Shown here: positions 15,876 to 23,913 of the stretch, in pieces
Numbering within the stretch: position 1 is the first letter of the stretch
Layout: each line of letters starts with the position of its first letter
Source: Streptomyces sp. NBC_01476
GTDB taxonomy: Bacteria; Actinomycetota; Actinomycetes; Streptomycetales; Streptomycetaceae
Direction of reading: 5' to 3'
Assembly: GCF_036227265.1 (NCBI RefSeq)
Contig: NZ_CP109446.1
Span: forward strand, 4,609,501-4,673,500
DNA length: 64,000 nucleotides
Position numbers and translations under genes: made by a program
The notes under the pieces: generated by a model
Database searches by the model: none
What the model was told of the DNA's origin: nothing
The model's input: the letters and a program-made list of their open reading frames with translations, nothing else

Positions 15876-17117
15876 GTGGGCGCACTGCACGGTGGGGACG
15901 ACGAAGAGCCGGGCGCCAGTGCGTGCGGGGGTACGGGGACGGGCTTGGACCCGGGCGGCGCGGAGGCGGTGGCGCCGTTGCGCAGACCGCGGATCAAGCC
16001 CGAGCACCGCCCGTACCGCACGGTGGACGGCAACGTCCGGATCGGCAGCGTGATTTACGGCATCGGCGCGGAGATCGCCGATCCGGACGGCTGGATCTGG
16101 GCTCTCACCGAGGCGATGGACGGCACCAGAACCGTGGCGCAGATCGCCGCCGAGGTGACCGGGCGGCACCCGGTGGTGGAGCCCGGCACTGTACGGTCGG
16201 CGATCGGTGAACTGCGGGCGGCCGGCTTCGTGGAGGACGCGGCGGCGCCGCTGCCGCCCGGGCTCGGCGACCGCGACCCGGTCCGGCACGCCCGCGGGGT
16301 GGCGCTGCTGCGCTGGATGGACCTCAGCCCGCGGGCGAGCCCGTGGCAGGCGCAACTGCGATTACGCCGGGCCCGGGTGGTGGTCCTGGGGGTCGGCGGT
16401 ACGGGCGGGGCCGCCGCGCAACTGCTGGTGGCCTCGGGGGTGGGGCGCCTGCATGTGGTGGACCCGGACGTGGTGGAACTCTCCAACCTCAACCGGCAGA
16501 TGCTCTACCGCGAGACGGACATCGGCAGCCTGAAGGCCGAGGCCGCGGTGGCCGCACTGCGGTCGCTCAACTCCGATGTGACGGTCACCGGTGAACCACG
16601 GGAGATCCGCGGCCCGGCGGACCTCGCGCGGCTGCTCGGCTACGGCGAGGGCGTGCCGTACGACCTGCTGGTGCTCGGCGCCGACCGGCCGCCGGAGATC
16701 CGCCGCTGGGCCAACCGGGTCTGCCTCGACCTCAAGCTCCCCTGGGTGGAGGGCGGTTACCGCGGACCGCTGATCACCGCCGGCGTGCACGTACCCGGCG
16801 ACGGCCCCTGCTGGGAGTGCCTGCGGGCGGGCGAGGCCGAGCGCCGCGACCTGCGCCTCGCCCCCGGCCAGGACGAGGAGGCCGCCTCCCCGCGGATGCC
16901 CTGGAACCCGGCGAGCGCGGTCACCGCGGCTCTGTCCGGCACCCTGGTCGCACACGCCGCCCTCGCCCTGCTCAGCGGCGTCCCGCCGATGGAGCCCGGC
17001 TTCCGTTACGGCATCAACCTGATGGCGCTCGGCGACCCGGTGCTCCAGCGCCACCCCCGCCGCCCGGCGTGCCCGGCCTGCGGCCCGAACCGCAACCGGA
17101 CACGCGACCTCAACTGA
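15876..17117 (+). CDS. ThiF/E1-like adenylyltransferase with N-terminal leader-binding-like domain
   Basis: About 413 aa. The N-terminal 130 residues (RPYRTVDGNVRIGSVIYGIG through TVRSAIGELRAAGFVEDA) resemble the winged-helix RRE-like part of TOMM/cyclodehydratase ThiF proteins. The E1 core follows: ATP loop VVVLGVGGTGGAAAQ, then the Asp and Arg motif VVDPDVVELSNLNRQMLYRE and DIGSLKAEA. Two Cys pairs (CWEC about 305; CPAC near the end) make the structural zinc site. E1-like enzymes adenylate carboxylates; in pantocin-type and TOMM pathways they modify precursor peptides. The GTG at 15876 has GGGGGAGG 5 nt upstream; TTG 15858 and 15783 are in-frame alternatives. Divergent from the peptide/M14 pair. 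Confidence 0.8.
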   Translation: MGALHGGDDEEPGASACGGTGTGLDPGGAEAVAPLRRPRIKPEHRPYRTVDGNVRIGSVIYGIGAEIADPDGWIWALTEAMDGTRTVAQIAAEVTGRHPVVEPGTVRSAIGELRAAGFVEDAAAPLPPGLGDRDPVRHARGVALLRWMDLSPRASPWQAQLRLRRARVVVLGVGGTGGAAAQLLVASGVGRLHVVDPDVVELSNLNRQMLYRETDIGSLKAEAAVAALRSLNSDVTVTGEPREIRGPADLARLLGYGEGVPYDLLVLGADRPPEIRRWANRVCLDLKLPWVEGGYRGPLITAGVHVPGDGPCWECLRAGEAERRDLRLAPGQDEEAASPRMPWNPASAVTAALSGTLVAHAALALLSGVPPMEPGFRYGINLMALGDPVLQRHPRRPACPACGPNRNRTRDLN

Positions 17118-17170
17118 CCGCCAGGCGTGACGCGTTCGGAGTGCCCGCCCGAACGGCTTTGCGGACCGGT

Positions 17171-17320
17171 CGTGTTCGCACCGCCGACCGTGCTTGACCG
17201 GCCGCGTTCCGACCGCCCGCCCGAACAGCCGTGCCGAACAGCCGTGTACGCACCACCGACCGTGCTCGACCGGCCGCGTTCCGACCACCCACCCCAACAG
17301 CCGTGCCGAACAGCCGTGTT
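17171..17320. repeat. 72-bp tandem repeat between the ThiF gene and the second M14 gene
   Basis: Two full 72-bp units (17171-17242 and 17243-17314) plus the start of a third, each beginning CGTGT(T/A)CGCACC and containing GACCGGCCGCGTTCCGACC and ending GAACAGC. The copies differ at a handful of positions. Since 72 is a multiple of three, a frame stays open on the minus strand as a 24-residue repeat (RTRLFGTAV...GGRNAAG), but it has no ribosome site and I do not call it a gene. The segment lies between two converging genes. Confidence 0.85.
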
Positions 17321-17347
17321 CGCCGCATCCGTCCCCACCGACCGCTC

Positions 17348-18616
17348 TCAGCCGAGGCGTTCGACCGTTGCCAGGACCGTACGGGCCTGGAGTTCCGCCT
17401 GGGTGCCGACCGGGACCCAGCGGGCGTCCATCGTGGTGACCAGGTCGCGGGCGCCGGCGTCCAGGCGGCGTTCGAGGCGGGAACGGAGCCGCGCGGGTTC
17501 GGAGTTGGGGTCGCCGTCGACGGGGACGCGGTGCTGGTCGAGGAGGCGGAGCAGCATGCCCGAGGCGTGCAGCGGTATGCGGCGGCCGGCGATGTCGAAG
17601 GCGGCGACCTGGGCCATGGTGAGCGGGGCGGGCGCGTGGTCGGCCAGCGCTTCGTAGCGGGCGGCGAGCCCTTCGAAGGCTCCCGCGGCCTGTTCGGCGC
17701 CGCGCAGCATCGGGTCGTCGGCCAGGTCGCCGAGCAGCGCCACCGTCCGTTCCAGCGCGGCGAGGCTCGCCGCGCCGTCCTTGCGCAGCCGGGCCGCGAG
17801 CGCGGTGACCGCCTGGCCGGGGTCGGGGTGCGGCGCGGGGTCGGCGATCCGCCGGGTCGCCCACATGGGCACCTCGACCAGCGCGGTCAGGCCGTCGTGG
17901 GGGTGCGGGCTGTCCCAGGTGGCGCCGGCGGGATCGGCCGGCCCGGCGTCCGGGCCGCGCTGTGCGGCGCCGGGCGGAAGAACGTACACACCCGGGCCCG
18001 GGCTCGCCCAGAACGGCGCCTCGCACGTCCCGATCCGCACGGGGACGTCGAGTTCGGCGGCGTACTTCCCGAACGGCTCCGAGAGGCCCGGCAGATCGGC
18101 GGACAGCCGCACGAGGCTGCCGCCCACGTCGGTGCCGTGCAGGGTGCAGCGCAACTCCGGGTGCAGGGCGTCGATCACCGCCGACAGGGCGCGGTTCTCC
18201 GGGAGGTGGGCGGCCTGTTCTGGGCAGTCCGTGACGGCGGGCCGGTAGGTGTGCCGGAAGTGGACGGCGGCCGGGCGCTCGCCGGCCGGGCCGGTCTCGT
18301 TGAGCACGGTGCCGTCCGGGTCGAGGCAGAGCAGGAAGTCCCAGGTCAGGTCGGCGTCGGCGAGCCGCCGCCGGTCGTGGACGGCCTGTTCGGCGAGCCA
18401 CCGTACGGTCGCTCCGCCTGCCTGCTGATCCGGGTTCGCCCCGGCCACCACCAGCACGTGCCGGTGGCCGTGGCCCACCGAGAGCAGCCACAGCGGTCGC
18501 CCGGCGCGGGACTCGCCGACCAGCCGTATCCGGCACAGGTCGGGGTGGCGGGCGCTGAGGAGGCGGGCCGCGGCGGCGACACCGGACACGGTGGGGTACG
18601 CGTCTGGCCCGCGCAT
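17348..18616 (-). CDS. M14-like protein with degenerate zinc site (paralogue of the 14291 gene)
   Basis: 422 aa, colinear with the 14291 protein: ADAYPSVAGV/PDAYPTVSGV at the N-terminus, FLLCLDPDGTV, FRHTYRP, LHGTDVGGS, ALVEVPMWA, and the same helical C-terminus ending LQARTVLATVERLG. The metal motif GPHSDE is replaced by GANPDQ: His to Asn and Glu to Gln, so the first two zinc ligands are gone, while the third-ligand strand (TLHG) and the VEVPMW Glu remain. It is therefore probably a non-catalytic pseudopeptidase, perhaps a partner subunit or substrate-binding protein. ATG 18616 has GAGGAGGAG upstream. No small peptide gene is evident in front of it. Confidence 0.8.
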   Translation of the reverse strand: MRGPDAYPTVSGVAAAARLLSARHPDLCRIRLVGESRAGRPLWLLSVGHGHRHVLVVAGANPDQQAGGATVRWLAEQAVHDRRRLADADLTWDFLLCLDPDGTVLNETGPAGERPAAVHFRHTYRPAVTDCPEQAAHLPENRALSAVIDALHPELRCTLHGTDVGGSLVRLSADLPGLSEPFGKYAAELDVPVRIGTCEAPFWASPGPGVYVLPPGAAQRGPDAGPADPAGATWDSPHPHDGLTALVEVPMWATRRIADPAPHPDPGQAVTALAARLRKDGAASLAALERTVALLGDLADDPMLRGAEQAAGAFEGLAARYEALADHAPAPLTMAQVAAFDIAGRRIPLHASGMLLRLLDQHRVPVDGDPNSEPARLRSRLERRLDAGARDLVTTMDARWVPVGTQAELQARTVLATVERLG

Positions 18617-18864
18617 GACGGCTCCTCCTCGGCGCGATCCGGTCCGACCTCGCTGTCGGCCCCGGGACCTCCGCCCAACGCCCTCATCTCGGCGTTCGGC
18701 ACTCAACACCGCGTTCGCGCAGCGGAGTTGACGGCCCTGACAGGGGCCTGAACGGTCCTCCGACGGTCGCGGCGCGCGCACTGCTCAGACTCTGCGGCTC
18801 CCCTCCGGGTGTCAAGGGCGTGCCCGGTGCCGCCGGGCGGTGCGGACCGCACGCGGTTGTTCGG

Positions 18865-19092
18865 CTACCGCAGCGCGTACCGCATCACCACGACCTTGCC
18901 GTCCACCGTTCGCGCGTCGCTCAGTTCGAGCGCGGTCCGCTTCCGCCCGTACAGGAACAGATCCGTCCGCTCATCGAACTCCTGTACGTAAGAGGAGAGT
19001 TCCGGCCCCATCAGCGGCCAGTCGAATTCTCCCTCCGGCCCTTCGATGAAGCCGTCCACCGACGTGTGCACCAGGTAAACGATCTTCCGCAT
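18865..19092 (-). pseudogene. Truncated dihydrofolate-reductase-like (RibD C-terminal domain) gene
   Basis: MRKIVYLVHTSVDGFIEGPE begins a typical RibD_C/DHFR-like protein, and EFDERTDLFLYGRKR follows as in the family. The frame then stops at TAG 18865-18867 after about 75 residues, whereas relatives are about 180-200 residues. The last 20 residues do not match the fold. ATG 19092 is favoured by GGAGG about 12 nt upstream; 19098 is an alternative. Probably a remnant left by a deletion. Confidence 0.6.
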
Positions 19093-19222
19093 CTTCATCG
19101 CCTCCGCGCTCGTCCCACGGGCGGCCCCGGTGGCCGCCTCACCCTTTACGTCGGCCGGCGCCGCCCCCTTCTCGACAATCTGCCGCGACGAATTCCCGGC
19201 CGTGCGTGCGAGACTCGGCGGA

Positions 19223-20152
19223 ATGAGCGCAGAGAGCAACGGAGCAGCGGCCGCCGGGACGTGGCGGCTGGGGGATCTGACCGTCAACCGGATGGGTTTC
19301 GGGGCGATGCGGCTGACCGCCGACCCCGGTGGCGGGCCGAGTGACCGGGCGCGTGTGATCGGCGTACTGCGGCGGGCGGTGGAGCTCGGGGTCGACCACA
19401 TCGACACCGCGAGCTTCTACATCTCGTCACTGCGGTCGGCGAACGAGCTGATCAACAGCGCGCTGGGCGGCCCGTATCCGGATGGCCTGGTCATCACGAC
19501 CAAGGTCGGGCCGGGGAAGAACGAGTCGGGGGAGTGGACGCCGGCTGCCCGGCCTGACCAGTTGCGCGGCCAAGTGGAGGAGAACCTGCGGCAGTTGGGC
19601 CGCGACCAGCTCGACGTGGTGAACCTGCGCGTGAACGGCCCCGACTCGCTCGCCGAACGTTTCGGCGTACTGTCCGAGTTGCGGCAGGCCGGACTGATCC
19701 GGCACCTGGGCGTCTCCAACGTCCGCCCCCACCAGCTCGCCGAGGCGCTGGCCATCGCGCCGGTGGTGTGCGTGCAGAACCAGTACGGCCTGGGCCACCG
19801 CGGTGACGACGAACTCCTCGCCGACTGCGGTGAGAAGGGCATCGCTTTCGTGCCGTTCTTCGCCATCGCGGGGGCGGGCCGGGAAAGGGGCGCGGGCACC
19901 GGCCGGGACAGGGGCGCGGGCGCGGGCGACGGCGCGGCCGGCTCCGACCCGAAGGACGCGGCGCTGTACGACGTGGCCGACGCCCACGGCGCCACTCCCG
20001 CACAGATCCGCCTCGCCTGGACCCTGCACCGCGGCCCGCACGTCCTGGCCATCCCCGGCACCGGCAACCCCGACCACCTGGCGGCGAACATCGCGGCCGG
20101 CGCGATCCGGCTCACCCCGGAGCAACTGGCCCGGCTCGACGCCCTCGGCTAG
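19223..20152 (+). CDS. Aldo/keto reductase
   Basis: A 309-aa NADPH-dependent (beta/alpha)8 oxidoreductase. N-terminal VNRMGFGAMRLTADPG, catalytic Asp in GVDHIDTA and Tyr in SFYIS, Lys in VITTKVGPG, then LDVVNLRVNGP where most AKRs have the catalytic His (here absent), SNVRPHQL, and C-terminal AIPGTGNPDHLAANI for NADPH binding. An Arg/Gly-rich insertion (RERGAGTGRDRGAGAGDGAA, about residues 216-235) is unusual. The substrate is likely a small aldehyde or ketone; the His replacement also occurs in one Streptomyces subfamily, so it need not mean loss of activity. ATG 19223. Confidence 0.85.
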   Translation: MSAESNGAAAAGTWRLGDLTVNRMGFGAMRLTADPGGGPSDRARVIGVLRRAVELGVDHIDTASFYISSLRSANELINSALGGPYPDGLVITTKVGPGKNESGEWTPAARPDQLRGQVEENLRQLGRDQLDVVNLRVNGPDSLAERFGVLSELRQAGLIRHLGVSNVRPHQLAEALAIAPVVCVQNQYGLGHRGDDELLADCGEKGIAFVPFFAIAGAGRERGAGTGRDRGAGAGDGAAGSDPKDAALYDVADAHGATPAQIRLAWTLHRGPHVLAIPGTGNPDHLAANIAAGAIRLTPEQLARLDALG

Positions 20153-20159
20153 CCGCCGC

Positions 20160-21257
20160 TCACGCGGCGACCACCTCCGCCACCACGTCCGCCACCACAC
20201 AACTGACGTTGTCCGGGCCGCCGGACCGGTTGGCCAGCGCGACGAGTTCGCGTACCGCCCCGTCCGGGTCGGCGGCCGTACGGACCACCCGGCCCAGGTC
20301 GTCCTCCGGCACCACCGTGGACAGCCCGTCGGAGCAGAGCAGGTAGCGGTCACCGGCCTCGGCGTCCTGCAACCGGATGTCGGCGGCCCGGCCGGCCGGG
20401 TCCGGATCGCCGCTCAACGCCTTGACCAGCAGGGAGCGTTGCGGATGCGAGGTGGCTTCCTCCGGTGTGAGCCGGCCCTCGTCGACGAGCGACTGGACGA
20501 GAGTGTGGTCGTGGGTGATCCGGAAGAGCTCACCGCCGCGCAGCAGATACGCGCGGGAGTCGCCGATGTGGACCAGGGCCAGCTGGGAACCGGTCCACAG
20601 CATCGCGGTGAGCGTGGTGCCGACCTTCTGCGGGTCGGGGCCGGCGGCGGCGACGCCCTGGACCGCGCGGCCGGCCAGCTCGACCGCGTCCTCCAGGGCG
20701 TTCAGCAGGGCGCCGGCCGGGATGCCGTCGGTCTCCAGCTCCCGCAGGGCGCCCACCGCCCCGGCGGCGGCGCCGGCCCCGCCCGTCCCGAAGCCGTCGG
20801 CGACGGCGAGCAGGCGGGAGCCGGCGTAGGCGGTGTCCTGGTTGGTCTCCCGGACCAGGCCCCGGTCGGACAGGGCGGCGTAGCGGATGGCCAGGGGTGC
20901 GGTGGTCGATGACATGGTGGGGTCGTCCTTCCGTGACAGGTGCTCGACGAGGAAGGCGGCCAGGTCGCGGCGCGCGGCGGTGTCGGCCTCGACGCGGGCC
21001 CAGTACGCCCGGACCTCCCGCGCGGCGTCCCGGGCGTCCAGCGCGCACACCTGCTGGATCCGGGCCAACGGCATCCCGAGCCGCCGCAGCCACGCGACGA
21101 GCCGGGCCTGCTCCAACTGCCCCCGCGCGTAGAACCGGTAGCCGTTCACCGGGTCGACCCGCGCGGGTGTCAGCAGCCCCAGCTCGTCGTACAGCCGCAG
21201 CGCTTTGGGCGACAGCCGGGAGGCCCTCGCGAAGGCTCCGATGCTCAGCAGCTCCAT
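20160..21257 (-). CDS. MerR-type regulator fused to a PP2C protein phosphatase
   Basis: 365 aa. Residues 1-72 are a MerR winged helix (LLSIGAFARASRLSPKALRL, then YDELGLLTPARVDPVNGYRF), followed by a MerR dimerisation coil to about 110. From about 120 a complete PP2C domain: YAALSDRGLVRETNQD, VADGFG, GTTLTAML, VHIGDSRAYLLRGGEL, ITHDHTLVQSLVDEG, LLCSDGLS, GGPDNVSCVV, all metal-binding Asp positions present. A transcription factor with a built-in Ser/Thr phosphatase suggests that phosphorylation state gates DNA binding or that dephosphorylation is ligand-controlled; this is inference. ATG 21257. The upstream TTGACCTTGACCTTGG (minus strand, around 21336-21351) is a plausible MerR-type promoter region. 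Confidence 0.85.
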   Translation of the reverse strand: MELLSIGAFARASRLSPKALRLYDELGLLTPARVDPVNGYRFYARGQLEQARLVAWLRRLGMPLARIQQVCALDARDAAREVRAYWARVEADTAARRDLAAFLVEHLSRKDDPTMSSTTAPLAIRYAALSDRGLVRETNQDTAYAGSRLLAVADGFGTGGAGAAAGAVGALRELETDGIPAGALLNALEDAVELAGRAVQGVAAAGPDPQKVGTTLTAMLWTGSQLALVHIGDSRAYLLRGGELFRITHDHTLVQSLVDEGRLTPEEATSHPQRSLLVKALSGDPDPAGRAADIRLQDAEAGDRYLLCSDGLSTVVPEDDLGRVVRTAADPDGAVRELVALANRSGGPDNVSCVVADVVAEVVAA

Positions 21258-21413
21258 GTACTCCGCCTCCCCTGCTCTCCCGCTCCCTCGTACCGGGCCC
21301 TTCCGGCCCGGCCCCACCGATGCTGGCCCTTTCCCCAAGGTCAAGGTCAACCACGTCGGTCGTTCGACCCTACGACGGGGGACGAGGGGCCCGGCCGGCC
21401 GCGGCCCGCCGGA

Positions 21414-21745
21414 TCACCGACCGCTTTCACGGTACGGGTCCCAGCGGACGAGGGGCTCGCCGGTGCGCCGGGAGTTCGCCTGTGCGGTACGTACGTCGCG
21501 CAGGGTGCGGGGGCGGTAGCGGGACCGCCGCAGCAGCTCTTGTGAAAGCGGACGCCGGCGTTCAGCACCAGGGCCAGCGTCCGCCAGGCCGCGAGGTCCC
21601 GCCGCCGCGGCGGGGCGAAGGCCGACCCCGCATGGATGAGCGGCTCCGCGCAGCGCGGACAGACTCGCCGGTGATCCCCGCGATACGGCTGCTTGTACGA
21701 GGCCCGGCACGGCAGGCACACGTACGAGGCTTTCCCGTGCCCCAT
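21414..21745 (-). pseudogene. Zinc-ribbon protein gene with a single-base frameshift
   Basis: ATG 21745 starts MGHGKASYVCLPCRASYKQP and CPRCAEPLIHAG (two CxxC knuckles), running to GVRFHKSCCGG. After that the frame gives nonsense. The frame shifted by one base gives SRYRPRTLRDVRTAQANSRR then TGEPLVRWDPYRESGR and a stop at 21414, which is how I expect this Streptomyces family to end. One missing base in the GGTCCCGCTACC stretch (about 21528-21540) explains it. It is either a true frameshift or a sequencing error; if the base is restored the gene is intact. Confidence 0.65.
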
Positions 21746-21814
21746 GCGCCCACCCTGTGAACCCCCGTGCCGGCGGCCCCACGGGATTTCGGCACGGTGC
21801 CGTAGCCTCCCGGT

Positions 21815-22420
21815 GTGACCAGCGGAATCGACGGCGCGACCGGAAAGCGGACCGCCCGCGCGTTCGTGGTGGTGTCCGGCCTCCCGGCCGGCGGGAAGAG
21901 CACTCTCGCCCGGGGCCTGGCCGGGCAGCTCGCGCTGCCGGTGATCGACAAGGACGTGATCCTGGAGTCGCTCTACGATTCCCTGGGTGTCGGGGACCAG
22001 GACTGGCGGCGCGGGCTGAGCGGCGCGAGCGACGACATCCTGTACGCCCTCGCGGCCGACGCGGGCCGCGCCGTGCTCGACAACTGGTGGCACCACGACA
22101 CCGCCCCCGCGCGGCTGCACGGCCTGGCCGGCCCCGCCGGCCTCCTGGTCGAGGTCCACTGCGCCTGCGACCCCGCTGTCGCCGCCGAGCGCTTCCGGTC
22201 CCGTACCCGTCACCGTGGTCACCTCGACCCCCACCTCACCCCTCAGCAGGTCGCAGACCGCGTGGCCACCATCCGTGCCACCTACCCCGGCCCGCTCCGG
22301 CTCGGCGGCCCGCTCCTGACCGTCGACACGACGCGGCCGGCCGACACCGCGGCCGTGGCCGCCCGGGTGGCGGCGTTTCTCGCCACGGGCGGCAGCGGCG
22401 AAATCCCCGGTCGGGTCTGA
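21815..22420 (+). CDS. P-loop kinase/AAA-type ATPase (zeta-toxin-like fold)
   Basis: 201 aa. Walker A GLPAGGKST (about residues 25-33), then VIDKDVILESLYD, typical of small-molecule kinases of the AAA_33 / zeta family. An Arg-rich lid sits near ERFRSRTRHRG. The substrate is unknown: candidates are a nucleoside, an antibiotic or a sugar. GTG at 21815 with TAGCCT (21803-21808) 6 nt upstream, so leaderless. Divergent from the zinc-ribbon gene, convergent with the DUF2071 gene. Confidence 0.75.
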   Translation: MTSGIDGATGKRTARAFVVVSGLPAGGKSTLARGLAGQLALPVIDKDVILESLYDSLGVGDQDWRRGLSGASDDILYALAADAGRAVLDNWWHHDTAPARLHGLAGPAGLLVEVHCACDPAVAAERFRSRTRHRGHLDPHLTPQQVADRVATIRATYPGPLRLGGPLLTVDTTRPADTAAVAARVAAFLATGGSGEIPGRV

Positions 22421-22629
22421 CGGCGATCCGAGGCCCGGACACGTTCGCACGCCAGGCCCCCACGTCCCGCTCCCTACGCGCTGCCCCCCGTCTCGGGTGC
22501 CCGTCACACGGGGACTTGACGGTTCCGCCGGTGATCGGGAGCGAGTGGAGGGGGCAGGACGTGCGGGGCCGGTGGGTCGGTGGGAGGGATGGTCGCGGGT
22601 CCTCGCGCCCCCGGAGGGGGACTCGTTGG

Positions 22630-23355
22630 TCAGCTCGCGGGCATCGTGGGGAGGGGGTGCCAGTTGGCGGGGACGTTTCGCATGATCAGCGCGCAGTCCA
22701 GTGTCGCGGTGCCCGGAGGGAATCGGTTCGGGTCGTCGAAGAAGGACGAGGCGGCGGCGTGGACCCGGCCGGCGTCCACGTGCCAGGCGTCGGTGCGGAG
22801 TTCCATGCCGTCCAGGTGGTGGCCGGACCGGGTGGCCGAGAAACCCTTCGTCCCGCGCTGGAAGAAGCGGGAGGCCTCGGCCAGCCCGGTGAAGAGTGCG
22901 CTGCCCCGCAGTTCGTCGGCGGGTTCCACGGTGACGTCCACGTGGGTGTGGCCGTCCCGCGTCGCGAGCGCGACCCGCATCCTGCCGGGCGTCTCGCGCA
23001 CCTCGAAGTCGGCGCGGCCGTGTTCGCCGGGGAAGACGCGGCCGCCGGCCCAGGCGTTGATCCGGGAGGCGGTGTCGCGGCGCGGGATGTAAACGCCGGT
23101 CTCCACGCCGTCAGGTCCGTCCCATGCGACCGCGATCCGGTGCGCCGCGTTCTCGCTCCGCAGCCCCAACGCCCCCGGTGCCCAGGCGGGCCGGACCCTT
23201 CCCAGGCGCAGCAGGCAGATGCCCGCGACGGCGTATCCCCGCACCAGCTGTGGACGCAGCGGCTCGGGGAGCAGCCGGGCCGCGGCCTCCGGGGCGACCC
23301 GGTAGTTCACCAGGAGCCGCCGCTCCACGACGCTGGACAGGTGTGGCTGCCTCAT
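22630..23355 (-). CDS. DUF2071-type (acetoacetate-decarboxylase-like fold) protein
   Basis: 241 aa. The N-terminal ERRLLVNYRVAPEAAARLLP followed by LRPQLVRGYAVAGICLLRL is the DUF2071/YqjF-like opening. The pattern of strands and GMELRTDAWHVDAGRV agree. No catalytic role is established for the family in my knowledge. ATG 23355 with GAGGGG upstream. It points away from rox, across the long intergenic region 23356-23913. Confidence 0.7.
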   Translation of the reverse strand: MRQPHLSSVVERRLLVNYRVAPEAAARLLPEPLRPQLVRGYAVAGICLLRLGRVRPAWAPGALGLRSENAAHRIAVAWDGPDGVETGVYIPRRDTASRINAWAGGRVFPGEHGRADFEVRETPGRMRVALATRDGHTHVDVTVEPADELRGSALFTGLAEASRFFQRGTKGFSATRSGHHLDGMELRTDAWHVDAGRVHAAASSFFDDPNRFPPGTATLDCALIMRNVPANWHPLPTMPAS

Positions 23356-23631
23356 GACCCCTCGTTCCCCGCCGCGGGGGGCGGTGGGCGGTGGTTGGTG
23401 GCCGCGGCTCTTCTTCGCCGAAGGCAGGTCAGCACGGCTGTTCGCCTCGCGCGGAAATGTGCGAAGGCCGGCGGCGAAGTGTTCCCACCCCCAACAAGGC
23501 GGAAACCGGGGGCACTCCCGCCGCACGCCGGTGTCCGCTGAGTTCCGCTCGCGGGGGCCGCGCCCCCAAAGCACGACCACGGAAAAGGGAGGCAATTCGC
23601 TCCCCGCCATGCTCAACGTATAGCGCACTGG

Positions 23632-23650
23632 GGGCCTTGCGGCAAGGCCC
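23632..23650 (+). promoter_or_regulatory. Perfect 19-bp palindrome resembling the rifamycin-associated element (RAE)
   Basis: GGGCCTTGCGGCAAGGCCC: nine-base arms around a single G. It lies about 260 bp upstream of rox in an otherwise gene-free 558-bp interval (23356-23913). A TATAGC-like -10 occurs just before it (about 23619-23624). RAEs are known 19-bp inverted repeats upstream of rifamycin-inactivating genes in actinomycetes and mediate rifampin induction; the arms CTTGC/GCAAG match my memory of the consensus. Confidence 0.7.
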
Positions 23651-23913
23651 GGGTCGTGCCGCAGAATGGGCGGCCGAGGCCGGGACCTGCGGAAATGGAA
23701 GACTTACGAAGTAGGCGCGCATTCGTGTGCGTACGGGTCGCACGGGAACGGAGAACCGCCCACCGGGACTCCCACGTCCACCGCCCGGAGGGCCGTGGAC
23801 CGGACGCCTGCCGAGCGGCGGACCCACCCGCGCAGTCCGCGCGCCCGCGCACCCCGGCCCCCGGCCCCCGGCCCCCGGCCGGAATTCAATCTCGTCGCAC
23901 AATGGGGGATTTC

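Noticed and set aside
17110..17328. Minus-strand frame with 24-residue repeats (RTRLFGTAV...)
   Set aside because: Considered as a repeat peptide of the RiPP-like locus. No ribosome site; it is generated by a 72-bp DNA duplication that happens to be a multiple of three.
16362..18536. 724-codon minus-strand frame
   Set aside because: Arg/Pro-rich shadow of the ThiF gene and of the second M14 gene in another frame. The M14-like protein in the neighbouring frame has clear motifs.
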